Source: JAOUJD01 sp963841815 (lineage in GTDB: Bacteria; Pseudomonadota; Gammaproteobacteria; Burkholderiales; Burkholderiaceae_F). From it: DNA of 64,000 nt. Location of the stretch: positions 186,001 to 250,000 of the forward strand of contig CAWJEE010000019.1 in assembly GCA_963841815.1 (NCBI GenBank), given 5' to 3'. Within the stretch, counting starts at the first letter, position 1. Each line of letters starts with the position of its first letter. Below are positions 8,568-16,289 of this stretch, piece after piece. The notes under the pieces were generated by a model that saw only the letters and a list, made by a program, of their open reading frames with translations, was not told the origin of the DNA and searched no databases. Made by a program: the position numbers and the translations under genes.

Positions 8568-9002
8568 CTAACGGTACACCATCACCGGCACGCTGGAGTG
8601 GGTCAGCACCTTCTGCGTTTCGCTGCCCAGCAGGACAGCGTTCAGGCCACGGCGGCCGTGCGAAGCCATGACGATCAGGTCGCAGCCCTTGCCTTTCGCC
8701 GTGTCGATGATGGCTTCGTACGGTGAGAAGGACTTCACCGTCACCGTCTCGACGGGCACGCCGGCCCGCGCGGCCGCATCGGCCAGTTTCGCGAGCCGCT
8801 CGGCGCCAACCTTGTCCATGCGCGACTCGTAGTCGTCGAGCGTTTCGGGCCGGTATTCGGACAGGTTGGAGTAGGAGTACGGCTCGAGCGTGGTCATTCC
8901 GACCACGGCCGCTTTCAGCGTCTTCGCCAGGTCGATCGCCGCCGCAATGGCCTTGTTCGACAAGTCGGAACCATCAGTGGGAACGAGGATGCGTTTGAAC
9001 AT
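8568..9002 (-). CDS. Universal stress protein, single UspA domain
   Basis: A 144-residue protein starting MFKRILVPTDGSDLSNKA; the ATG at 9002 is preferred over one 12 bases upstream because GGGAGGTG sits in front of it. The nucleotide-binding motif appears as VMASHGRRGLNAVLLGSETQKVL (G-2x-G-9x-G-S/T type), so it is likely an ATP-binding UspA. It is cytoplasmic. A terminator follows, and a TTGAC-N4-GTCAA palindrome lies about 55 bases upstream, suggesting control by a Crp/Fnr protein. It belongs to the hypoxia/stress block around the crp-like gene. Confidence 0.88.
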   Translation of the reverse strand: MFKRILVPTDGSDLSNKAIAAAIDLAKTLKAAVVGMTTLEPYSYSNLSEYRPETLDDYESRMDKVGAERLAKLADAAARAGVPVETVTVKSFSPYEAIIDTAKGKGCDLIVMASHGRRGLNAVLLGSETQKVLTHSSVPVMVYR

Positions 9003-9015
9003 GACACCTCCCATA

Positions 9016-9031
9016 AGCCTGAATTCAGGCT
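9016..9031. repeat. Perfect 16-bp palindrome in the usp leader
   Basis: AGCCTGAATTCAGGCT is a perfect palindrome lying 14 bases in front of the usp start codon, within the expected leader or core promoter. It could be an operator or an RNA hairpin. Confidence 0.4.
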
Positions 9032-9053
9032 AGGACTGTTGGCTCGGCACCGA

Positions 9054-9067
9054 TTGACACCCGTCAA
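9054..9067 (-). promoter_or_regulatory. Crp/Fnr-type palindromic operator upstream of usp
   Basis: TTGAC-ACCC-GTCAA is a perfect palindrome with the FNR/Dnr half-site spacing. It overlaps the stop codon of tcdA and lies 52 bases upstream of the usp ATG. It is the best of the four similar sites in this block. Confidence 0.5.
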
Positions 9068-9842
9068 CGAGGTTCACATGCCATGGCCGAAAGGAGCGCG
9101 AGGGCCTGGCCGGCCGCCACGAATCCCATGGTGGCGGTCACCACCACGCTCGATCCGTAGCCGGCGCAGGCCAGCGCGGCGCCGATCGCCGGCCTGCCGT
9201 CGGCATCGCACACCGGTGCAGGCCGCTGCAGCGGCTCGTCCGAATACACGCCGATGACACCAAAGCGCGGCGGCGGCTTCCCGTCGCGCGCGTCGCGCGG
9301 AAAGCCGTGGTCGCGCCGAAGCTTGTGGCGCACCCTGGCCAGCAGCGGGTCACCGGCGAGCCGCGCGAGGTCGTCGCAGCGCACGCGCGTCGGATCGAAG
9401 CGCCCACCAGCCGCCCCGCACGTCACGATGGCGATGCCCACCGCCCTCGCCGCCGCGATCAGCGCCGCCTTGGCGATCACCTGGTCGATGCAATCGAGCA
9501 CGACGTCGGCACCCCGGACCAGCGACGCCGCGTTGTCGGCGGTCGCGAACTCGTCGATGGCACGCACCGTGCACGCCGGGTTGATCGCCCGCGCCCGCTC
9601 GGCCATCGCATCGACCTTGGCCCGGCCGTAGGCATCGCCCAGCGCGTGGATCTGGCGGTTGGTGTTGGACTCGGCGACGTGGTCGAGATCGACGAACGTC
9701 AGGTGGCCGACGGCCGACCGCGCCAGCGCCTCGGCCGCCCACGAGCCGACGCCGCCGATGCCGACCACGACCACGCGCGCGGCCCGGAATCGCTCCGACG
9801 CCGGTCGCCGTAAAGGCGCGTCACGCCGGAAAAGCGGCGCAT
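9064..9842 (-). CDS. tcdA: tRNA threonylcarbamoyladenosine dehydratase TcdA (frameshifted here)
   Basis: TcdA/CsdL uses ATP to cyclise t6A37 in tRNAs to ct6A. The product starts MRRFSGVTRLYGD at 9842 and, in the next frame, continues PASERFRAARVVVVGIGGVGSWAAEALARS. That GxGGxGS is the E1-like adenylation motif, followed by DLDHVAESNTNRQ. One C is missing near 9803 (GACCGG where GACCCGG would restore the frame). This looks like a sequence error because both halves are well conserved. No transmembrane segment is seen. The gene diverges from the Crp/Fnr gene. Confidence 0.82.
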
Positions 9843-9988
9843 GGAGGTCGACGACGTCGGAGTTGTTCCGGCGTCGGGCAGGCGGTTGTCGCGTCCACTT
9901 TCCAAGCTTAACGGCGACCGGGGTCAAGGCCCCGGAGGACCGGCCGGGAATATCCTTCGGTCTGGCGCTGTTTGAACGGGACGGAAGA

Positions 9989-10690
9989 ATGGAACAGAAC
10001 GAAGAGGCGATGCAGCAACTTCGCAATGCGATGCCGTCCCTCGCGGGCATGTCGCCGGCGCTCGAACAGGAGGTGGCGCACAACCTGCGGCTGATGAAGG
10101 TGCCGGCGGGAACGTCGGTCTTCAGCGAACGCGACCCGTGCAACGGGTTCCCGATCGTGCTGAGCGGACGCGTGCGGGTGTCCAAGGCGCTCGAGAGTGG
10201 CCGGGAGCTGTCGCTCTACGAAGTGACGCCCGGCGAGAGCTGCGTGATCTCCACCAGCTGCATGCTGGGCTCGGCGCCCTACGGCGCGCGCGGCGAGTGC
10301 GCGACGGATGCCGAGATCGCACTGATCCCGCGCAATACGTTCGACCGGCTGATCGCCGAGCACCGCCCGTTCCGGGAAGAGGTGCTGCAGGTGTTCGCCG
10401 ACCGCATCCTGCAGCTGATGGAACTGGTGGAATCGATCGGCTTCCAGCGCCTCGACCGCCGGCTGGCAGCGGCGCTGCTCGGCAAGGGCGCCAAGGTGTC
10501 GGCATCGCACCAGGAAATCGCGGAGCAGCTCGGCGTGTCGCGCGAGTCCGTCAGCCGGCTGCTGAAGCAGTTCGAGCAGGGCGGGTGCGTGCAACTCGGG
10601 CGCGGCGCCATCGAAATCACCGACCCCGCCGGCCTGCGTCGCATCGCGGCCGGCGAGGCGATGGTCATTGGGGGTGACCGCAGTCACTGA
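9989..10690 (+). CDS. Crp/Fnr-family transcriptional regulator
   Basis: A 233-residue regulator with an N-terminal cyclic-nucleotide-like sensor domain (about 20-140), a long dimer helix and a C-terminal winged helix. The helix-turn-helix is at 172-197, and its recognition helix SRESVSRLLKQ has the Glu186, Ser189 and Arg190 arrangement of FNR-type proteins. The N-terminal cysteine cluster of oxygen-sensing FNR is absent (cysteines are at 51, 85, 91, 104), so how it senses is open; FixK- or Dnr-like control is possible. It lies among stress and hemerythrin genes that carry FNR-like sites. Confidence 0.85.
   Translation: MEQNEEAMQQLRNAMPSLAGMSPALEQEVAHNLRLMKVPAGTSVFSERDPCNGFPIVLSGRVRVSKALESGRELSLYEVTPGESCVISTSCMLGSAPYGARGECATDAEIALIPRNTFDRLIAEHRPFREEVLQVFADRILQLMELVESIGFQRLDRRLAAALLGKGAKVSASHQEIAEQLGVSRESVSRLLKQFEQGGCVQLGRGAIEITDPAGLRRIAAGEAMVIGGDRSH
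10674..10687 (+). promoter_or_regulatory. FNR-like palindrome upstream of the DUF2892 gene
   Basis: GTGAC-CGCA-GTCAC overlaps the last codons of the Crp/Fnr gene and shares the TGAC-N4-GTCA core with the usp operator. It is about 70 bases upstream of the DUF2892 start, leaving room for a promoter and a leader of roughly 34 bases. Confidence 0.38.
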
Positions 10691-10755
10691 GCCCCGCGGG
10701 TGCCGGAATCCAAGATCCGGCTTCGTTCAATGTGAGTCAAGGGAAGGGGAACCGG

Positions 10756-10956
10756 ATGTTCAAGACCAATGTCGGCGGGATCGATCGCGTGCTTCGCATC
10801 GTGGCGGGACTTGTCCTGATCGGCCTGACGCTGATGGGAACGATCGGGCCGTGGGGCTGGATCGGCGTGGTGCTGCTGGCAACCGGCCTGCTCAGCACCT
10901 GTCCGCTGTACTCGATCGTCGGACTCAACACCTGCCCGATGAAATCGGCGAAGTAG
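10756..10956 (+). CDS. YgaP-like transmembrane protein (DUF2892)
   Basis: A 66-residue inner-membrane protein: MFKTNVGGIDRVLRIVAG opens it, then two hydrophobic helices separated by GPWGW, and the conserved CPLYSIVGLNTCP near the end. The start at 10756 is supported by GGAAGGGGAA upstream; an in-frame ATG at 10732 is an alternative. DUF2892 proteins are found fused to or beside rhodanese domains (YgaP) and within hypoxia regulons; the molecular role is not known. A strong terminator follows 21 bases later. Confidence 0.82.
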   Translation: MFKTNVGGIDRVLRIVAGLVLIGLTLMGTIGPWGWIGVVLLATGLLSTCPLYSIVGLNTCPMKSAK

Positions 10957-10977
10957 CCGCGCTCGATCGCAGGACGA

Positions 10978-11001
10978 GGGCCGCCACGGGCGGCCCTTTT
11001 T
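10978..11001 (+). terminator. Rho-independent terminator after the DUF2892 gene
   Basis: GGGCCGCC and GGCGGCCC form an 8-bp stem around ACG, followed directly by five T residues. Confidence 0.85.
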
Positions 11002-11083
11002 GTTGCCCGTCATCGTGCGGTCCCGGGGCTGGCCTAGACTTCATGCGTGGAGTCGTGTTGGTACGGCGCTCTGGGAGACAACG

Positions 11084-11983
11084 ATGAAAATCCTGATTCC
11101 GGTCGACGGCAGCAAGTTCAGCCGCACAGCGGTCGACTTCGTCGCTTCACGCTCGACGCTGGTGGGCGACAACCCGGAGGTCGAGGTCCTCAACGTGCAG
11201 ATGGCCATTCCGAGCCGCGCCACCCGCGTGGTCGGCAGCGATGTGGTGTCGTCCTATTACACGGAAGAGGCCGAGAAGGCGCTGAAACCGGCCCGCACCC
11301 GCCTCCAGAAGGCCGGGATGAAGCCGATCGTGCGTTTCGCGGTCGGCAATCCGGCCGACAAGATCAGCGCCGCGGCCGCCGACGACAAGGTGGACCTGCT
11401 GGTGATGGGTTCGCACGGGCACTCGGCGCTGCGCGGCCTGCTGGTCGGCTCGGTCACCAACGCGGTGCTGGCCCAGACGAAGACCCCGATCCTGATCCTG
11501 CGCCACCGCGAGACCCCGCCCGCCGACTCGCTGAAGGTCGGGATCGCGGTGGACGGCAGCAAGTTCGGCCGCGAAGCGGTGAAATACGTGCTCCGCCACC
11601 GGACCCTGTTCGGCGAGAACCCGCAGATCACGCTGCTTCACGTGGTCACGGACTTCGCCGGCGCCCTGATGCCCGACATGGCCGGCATCGCCCTGCCCGC
11701 CTACTCGGAGGACGACATCCGTTCGATGCAGAAGAAGGCGTTCGAAGCGGCGGTGAGTCCGGTGCGGAAGCTCTTCGACAAGGCCGGCGTGAAGCCGGTC
11801 GAGGTGTGCCTGGCGGGCAACGCGGGCGACGAACTCGCCGCCTACGCGAAGAAGAAGAAACTCGACGTCCTCGTGATGGGATCGCACGGCTACGGCGCGT
11901 TCAAGGCGGCCGTGATGGGCTCGGTCGCAACCCGGGTCGCGCACACGTCCGAGGTTCCGCTGCTGCTGGTGCGACGCGCCTGA
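11084..11983 (+). CDS. Tandem-domain universal stress protein
   Basis: A 299-residue protein with two UspA domains. The first starts MKILIPVDGSKFSRTAV and ends with LLVMGSHGHSALRGLLVGSVTNAVL; the second starts VGIAVDGSKFGREAVKYV (about 153) and ends with VLVMGSHGYGAFKAAVMGSVATRVA. Both keep the G-x2-G-x9-G-S/T nucleotide loop. The ATG at 11084 has GGGAGA upstream and begins at the conserved domain edge. It is separated from the DUF2892 gene by a terminator, so it has its own promoter; TAGACT at 11035-11040 is a possible -10. Confidence 0.87.
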   Translation: MKILIPVDGSKFSRTAVDFVASRSTLVGDNPEVEVLNVQMAIPSRATRVVGSDVVSSYYTEEAEKALKPARTRLQKAGMKPIVRFAVGNPADKISAAAADDKVDLLVMGSHGHSALRGLLVGSVTNAVLAQTKTPILILRHRETPPADSLKVGIAVDGSKFGREAVKYVLRHRTLFGENPQITLLHVVTDFAGALMPDMAGIALPAYSEDDIRSMQKKAFEAAVSPVRKLFDKAGVKPVEVCLAGNAGDELAAYAKKKKLDVLVMGSHGYGAFKAAVMGSVATRVAHTSEVPLLLVRRA

Positions 11984-12080
11984 CGTCGCTCCCTGACCGG
12001 GCGGTCGGCCCGCCCGGCCGGGGACGCTGCAGTCGTCGCGGGCCGGTGTGGCGGCGGCCGCGCTCGCCGCGTCTGCAACA

Positions 12081-12988
12081 ATGGCAGGCGTGACCGCGCC
12101 GCCTTCCCGTACATCGAGCTCGCTGCTCGCCTGGTACTTCGTCGTCACCTGGGGTTCCGGGTACCTCGCCACCAAGGTCGGGCTGCAGTACGCGCCGCCG
12201 TTCACCTTCCTCTCGCTGCGATTCGCGTTCGGGCTGCTGCTCGTCGTTCCGATCGCGCTCGCCGTCCGCCCGCGTGGCCGGGCTCGCCGTCGCAGTGGTT
12301 CCACGTCGCGCTGGCCGGGGTGCTGATGCACGCGGTGAATCTCGGCGGCAGCCACTACGCGCAGTACCTCGGCATGTCCGCGGGGATCGCCGCGCTGGTG
12401 CTGGCGCTGCAGCCGCTCGTCACCGCCATGGTCGCAGCGCCGCTGCTCGACGAACGTCTCGCCCGGCCGCAATGGCTCGGCGTGGCGCTGGGGCTGATCG
12501 GCGTGGGGCTGGTCGTGTGGCACAAGATCGACCTGAACGCGCTGACGGCGGGCGCGCTGATCGCCGTGACGATCGCGCTGGTCGCGATCACCGCCGGCAC
12601 GCTGTACCAGCGGATCTTCTGCCCGGCGGTCGACCTGCGCGCGGCATCGGTCGTGCAGTTCGTCGCGTCGTTCGTCGTGCTCGCCCCGCTTGCCGTGTGG
12701 GTCGAGGACTTCCGCTTCGCGCCCGCGTGGCCGATGTTCGGCGCGATCGCGTTCCTCGTGATCTTCGCGTCGATCCTCGCGGTGAACGCGCTGCACACGC
12801 TGATGCGCCGGGGCGAGGCGACGCGCGTCACGAGCCTGCTCTACCTGACGCCGATCATCGCGGTGGCCCTCGAGTGGGCGATGTTCGACGTGCGGCCGAC
12901 GCTGCTGACCACGCTCGGCATCGCCGTCACCTGCGCCGGCGTGGCGATGGTGGCGTGGCGCCCGCGCGCGCCCGGAGTCGCGCGATGA
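12081..12988 (+). CDS. EamA/DMT-family transporter (frameshifted here)
   Basis: A drug/metabolite-transporter family protein of about 300 residues with ten predicted helices in two EamA halves. The first part (MAGVTAPPSRTSSSLLAWYF to LAVRPR) and the second (WPGSPSQWFHVALAGVLMHAVN onward) are in different frames; one base appears to be missing near 12275. The second half ends RAPGVAR with its stop overlapping the next gene's ATG (ATGA). Such proteins export amino acids or other metabolites; the substrate is unknown. The close coupling to an MFS exporter suggests a two-transporter operon. Confidence 0.8.
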
Positions 12989-14157
12989 CGCTGCGCATGC
13001 GTCACATCATGGTGTTCATCGTGCTGACGCACACGGCGTTCGGGGCCGCGCGCCTGACCGGCACGCTGTACGCGCTGTCGAACAAGGCCTCCCCGTTCAC
13101 GGTCGGCGTGCAGATGGCGCTGTTCGCGCTGGTGCCCGCGCTGCTCGCCGTCCGGGCCGGCCGCTGGCTCGACGCCGCCGGGCCCTTCCGGCCGCTGCTG
13201 CTCGGCATCTCGCTGATGACGGCCGGGGCCCTGCTGCCGGCGCTGTTCCCGTACGAAGTCGCCGACATCGCGCCACTGCTGGTGGCAAGCGCGCTGCTCG
13301 GCACCGGCTTCATGTACGTCCAGATCACGGCGCAGCACGTCGTCGGCACGCTGGCCGCGCCGGACCGAAGGCCGGCGGCGTTCTCGATGCTCGCGCTGGC
13401 GTTCTCGACCTCGGGCCTGATCGCGCCGGTGGGCAGCGGTTTCCTGATCGACAGCATCGGCCACCGGGCGACGCTCGGCTCGATCTTCGTGCTGCTGGCG
13501 GTCGGGCTCGGGCTGCTGCTGTGGCAGCGCGCGCGCCTGCCCCGTCCCCACGCGCAGCGGGCGGAAAGCGCGGCCACCAGCCCGTTCGACCTGTTCCGCG
13601 TGCCGGAGGTGCGGCACGTGCTGATCACGAGCGGCCTGGTGTCGATGGCGTGGGACCTGCAGACCTTCCTCGTCCCCGTGTACGGCACGCGCATCGGCCT
13701 CAGCGCCTCGCAGATCGGCGTGATCATCGGCGCGTTCGCCGTGGCGACGTTCGTGATCCGGCTGGCGATGCCGGCGCTGTCGCGTCGCTACCGCGAGTGG
13801 CAGGTGCTGGTGTTCACGCTCGTCACGTCCGGCGTCGCGTACGGACTGATGCCGCTGTTCGACACGGCGGCACCGATGATGGCCGTGATGTTCCTCCTGG
13901 GGCTCGGGCTCGGCGCGGCCCAGCCCAACGTGATGTCGCTGCTGCACGCTCGTTCGCCGGACGGGCGCGTCGGCGAGGCGCTGGGACTGCGCACGATCGT
14001 GATGAACAGCAGCCACGTCGTGCTGCCGCTCGTGATCGGCGCGTTCGGCACGGTGCTCGGCACCGCGCCGGCCTTCTGGCTGATGGCCTCCGCGCTCATC
14101 GGCGGCGGCTGGTCGGCGCACCGCTGGACGCGCGGTGCGCCGCGCAGGAAGGCGTGA
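12985..14157 (+). CDS. MFS transporter
   Basis: A 390-residue protein with about 12 hydrophobic helices split by a basic cytoplasmic loop (RARLPRPHAQRAESAATSP, about 178-196). The first half contains GRWLDAAGPF, a degenerate form of the MFS loop 2-3 motif. The start overlaps the stop of the EamA gene by four bases (ATGA), so translation is coupled. It is probably an exporter of small molecules, given its partner; substrate unknown. Its stop overlaps the presumed start of chaC. Confidence 0.82.
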   Translation: MTLRMRHIMVFIVLTHTAFGAARLTGTLYALSNKASPFTVGVQMALFALVPALLAVRAGRWLDAAGPFRPLLLGISLMTAGALLPALFPYEVADIAPLLVASALLGTGFMYVQITAQHVVGTLAAPDRRPAAFSMLALAFSTSGLIAPVGSGFLIDSIGHRATLGSIFVLLAVGLGLLLWQRARLPRPHAQRAESAATSPFDLFRVPEVRHVLITSGLVSMAWDLQTFLVPVYGTRIGLSASQIGVIIGAFAVATFVIRLAMPALSRRYREWQVLVFTLVTSGVAYGLMPLFDTAAPMMAVMFLLGLGLGAAQPNVMSLLHARSPDGRVGEALGLRTIVMNSSHVVLPLVIGAFGTVLGTAPAFWLMASALIGGGWSAHRWTRGAPRRKA

Positions 14158-14805
14158 TGGCCGCACTGCCGCCGGATCTCCCGAGACCGCCTGAGCCGCG
14201 AGGACCTCGAGGCCTCGCTGCACCGCGCGCTGGAGCCGTGGGACGGCGCGTCGCCCGTGTGGGTGTTCGGTTACGGCTCGTTGATCTGGAAGCCGGAACT
14301 CGTGTACGACCGACGCCTCACCGCGCGCGTGCACGGGTATCACCGCCGACTCTGCCTGTGGAGCCGGGTGAACCGCGGCACGCCGGAGTGCCCGGGTCTG
14401 GTCGCCGGTCTCGACCGGGGCGGGTCGTGCGCCGGGGTCGTCTACCGGGTGCCGGCGCACGAAGTGCGCCGGCAGTTCGAGCGGCTGTGGGAGCGCGAGA
14501 TGTTCATGGGCTCGTACGCGCCGCGCTGGCTGCACTGCCGCGCGGCCGACGGCACGGCGGTGTCCGCGCTCGCGTTCGTCGTGCGCCGCGACGTCGCCAA
14601 CTACGCGGGCAAGCTCGCCGAGGCGGAGATCCTCGACGTCTTCCGGCGCGGCAGCAGCGGCCGCTTCGGCACCAGCCTCGACTATCTCGTCAACACCGTG
14701 CGTTCGCTGCACGAGCACGGGCTGCGCGATCCGCACTTCGAGCGGCTCGCCCGTCACGCGGGGATTGCCGCGAGTCCTGGAACCCGCGCTCGCCGCCGCA
14801 CTTAG
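14157..14805 (+). CDS. chaC: Glutathione-specific gamma-glutamylcyclotransferase ChaC (frameshifted here)
   Basis: ChaC splits glutathione into 5-oxoproline and Cys-Gly. The core is clear: WVFGYGSLIWKPE (the YGSL glutamyl-binding loop) and LWEREMFMGSYAPRW with the likely catalytic Glu. The presumed ATG at 14157 overlaps the MFS stop and opens MAALPPDL, but the conserved RDRLSREDLEASLHRALEPW lies in another frame. Removing one C from the CCC near 14181 joins them. Without this repair the first usable start would be GTG at 14257. The stop lies inside a 20-bp inverted repeat. Confidence 0.82.
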
Positions 14806-14849
14806 GGCCCGTCAACGCATGGATGCGCGCATGCGTTGACGGGCCCTAA
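14802..14849. repeat. 20-bp perfect inverted repeat between chaC and pdxH
   Basis: Arms 14802-14821 and 14830-14849 are perfect reverse complements (TTAGGGCCCGTCAACGCATG) around an 8-base loop. The left arm contains the chaC stop codon; the right arm overlaps the -10-like box of pdxH. Neither strand shows a T-run, so it is not a classical terminator. Confidence 0.7.
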
Positions 14850-14852
14850 AAT
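14847..14852 (+). promoter_or_regulatory. -10-like box TAAAAT just upstream of pdxH
   Basis: TAAAAT ends 6 bases before the pdxH ATG, which would make the message leaderless. It overlaps the outer edge of the inverted repeat. Confidence 0.4.
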
Positions 14853-14858
14853 CGCGGC

Positions 14859-15491
14859 ATGAACATCGCCGACCTTCGCACCGACTACGCCCGCGCCGCC
14901 CTCGACGAGGAACACTGCGACACCGACGCCATCCGCCAGTTCACGCGGTGGTGGGACGAAGCGATGGCGTCGCAGGTCCGCGAGGCGAACGCGATGACCG
15001 TGGCCACCGCCGATGCCGACGGGCGGCCCGGCGCGCGCACGGTGCTGCTGAAGGGCTACGACGAGCGCGGCTTCGTGTTCTTCACGAACTACGAGAGCCG
15101 CAAGGGACGTGAACTCGCCGCCAACGCGCGGGCCTGCCTGCTCTTCTTCTGGCCGGAGCTCGAGCGCCAGGTCCGCATCGACGGCGCCGTGGAGCGCGCG
15201 AGCGCGCAGGAATCGGACGAGTACTTCCGCAGCCGCCCGCTCACCAGCCGCATCGGCGCGTGGGCGTCGCCGCAGAGCGAGGTCATCAGCGGCAAGGCCT
15301 GGCTGCTGGCGCGCGCCGCAGAAATGGGGCTGCGGCACGGCGTCGCTCCCTCGCGTCCGCCCCACTGGGGCGGCTACCGGGTGGTCCCTTCGGCCATCGA
15401 GTTCTGGCAAGGGCGGCCGTCCAGGCTGCACGACCGCCTGCTCTACACGCGGACCGCCACGGGGTGGGACCGCGCGCGCCTCGCACCCTAG
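14859..15491 (+). CDS. pdxH: Pyridoxamine/pyridoxine 5'-phosphate oxidase
   Basis: PdxH is the FMN enzyme that makes pyridoxal 5'-phosphate. The 210-residue protein is full length. It has the substrate-binding start (LRTDYARAALDEEH), FMN-contacting RTVLLKGYDERGFVFFTNYESRKG (about 60-83), and the C-terminal signature EFWQGRPSRLHDR followed by WDRARLAP. Soluble, acting as a dimer in the family. No Shine-Dalgarno is obvious, consistent with a leaderless message from the TAAAAT box 6 bases upstream. Confidence 0.93.
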   Translation: MNIADLRTDYARAALDEEHCDTDAIRQFTRWWDEAMASQVREANAMTVATADADGRPGARTVLLKGYDERGFVFFTNYESRKGRELAANARACLLFFWPELERQVRIDGAVERASAQESDEYFRSRPLTSRIGAWASPQSEVISGKAWLLARAAEMGLRHGVAPSRPPHWGGYRVVPSAIEFWQGRPSRLHDRLLYTRTATGWDRARLAP

Positions 15492-15602
15492 GCGGAGTCG
15501 GTCGAAAAAGCTGGTCTTTAGAGGCAAATCAAGACGGTTGCGGCCTCCAGCAGACCCCTGCTGCGACTATCATTCGACGATGTGCAGGACAGGGGTGTGT
15601 GA

Positions 15603-16274
15603 ATGAGCGACCAGCCGATCTCGATCATCATCGTCGAGGACGAACCGGAGTTCCGGCGACGCTTTGTGCAGATCGTCGAGAACGAGCCGAGCATGAAGCT
15701 CGTCGGAGTCGGCGCGAACAAGCGCGAAGCCCAGGCAATCATCGACCGGGAATCGTTCGACGTGATGCTGATCGACCTCGGCCTGCCCGACGGCAGCGGC
15801 ATCGACCTGATCCGCCAGGTCAGCCAGAAGAAGCCCGACGTCGACATCATGGTCGTCACGGTCTTCGGCGACGAGCAGCACGTCGTGTCGTCGATCGAGG
15901 CGGGCGCCACGGGGTACATCCTCAAGGACTCCGCGCCTGCCGACGTGATCTCCTGCATCCGCCTGCTGCGTGCCGGCGGCTCTCCGGTGAGCCCGGTGGT
16001 CGCGCGCAGCGTGCTGCGCGCCATCCGCAACCGGATGGGCACGACGGCGCCGACGCGCGCGCCCGGTTCCGAGCAGAACCCGCTGTCGGCGCGCGAGACC
16101 GAGATCCTGCAGTTGCTGGCAAAGGGCATGAGCTTCAACGAGATCGGCGAGATCCTCGGCATCTCCCCGCACACCGTCACCGCCCACATCAAGAAGATCT
16201 ACCGCAAGCTCGCCGTGCACTCGCGCGGCGAGGCCGTGTACGAAGCGACGCAGATGGGCCTGCTGAAAGGCTGA
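15603..16274 (+). CDS. NarL/FixJ-type response regulator
   Basis: A 223-residue regulator. The receiver domain has the acidic pair in IVEDEP (Glu11-Asp14), the phosphoacceptor Asp58 in LIDLGLPDGSG and Lys108 in ILKDS. The C-terminal LuxR helix-turn-helix runs from about 160 to 212 (LSARETEILQLLAKG... SPHTVTAHIKKIYRKL). It lies 15 bases upstream of a HisKA_3 sensor kinase, so the two form a two-component system. TATCAT at 15568-15573 is a possible -10. Target genes are unknown. Confidence 0.9.
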   Translation: MSDQPISIIIVEDEPEFRRRFVQIVENEPSMKLVGVGANKREAQAIIDRESFDVMLIDLGLPDGSGIDLIRQVSQKKPDVDIMVVTVFGDEQHVVSSIEAGATGYILKDSAPADVISCIRLLRAGGSPVSPVVARSVLRAIRNRMGTTAPTRAPGSEQNPLSARETEILQLLAKGMSFNEIGEILGISPHTVTAHIKKIYRKLAVHSRGEAVYEATQMGLLKG

Positions 16275-16289
16275 GCCCGCGCCTCCGTG

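Noticed and set aside
14803..14850. The chaC/pdxH inverted repeat as a rho-independent terminator
   Set aside because: Neither side has a T-run; one strand continues AAAATCG and the other AAGTGCG.
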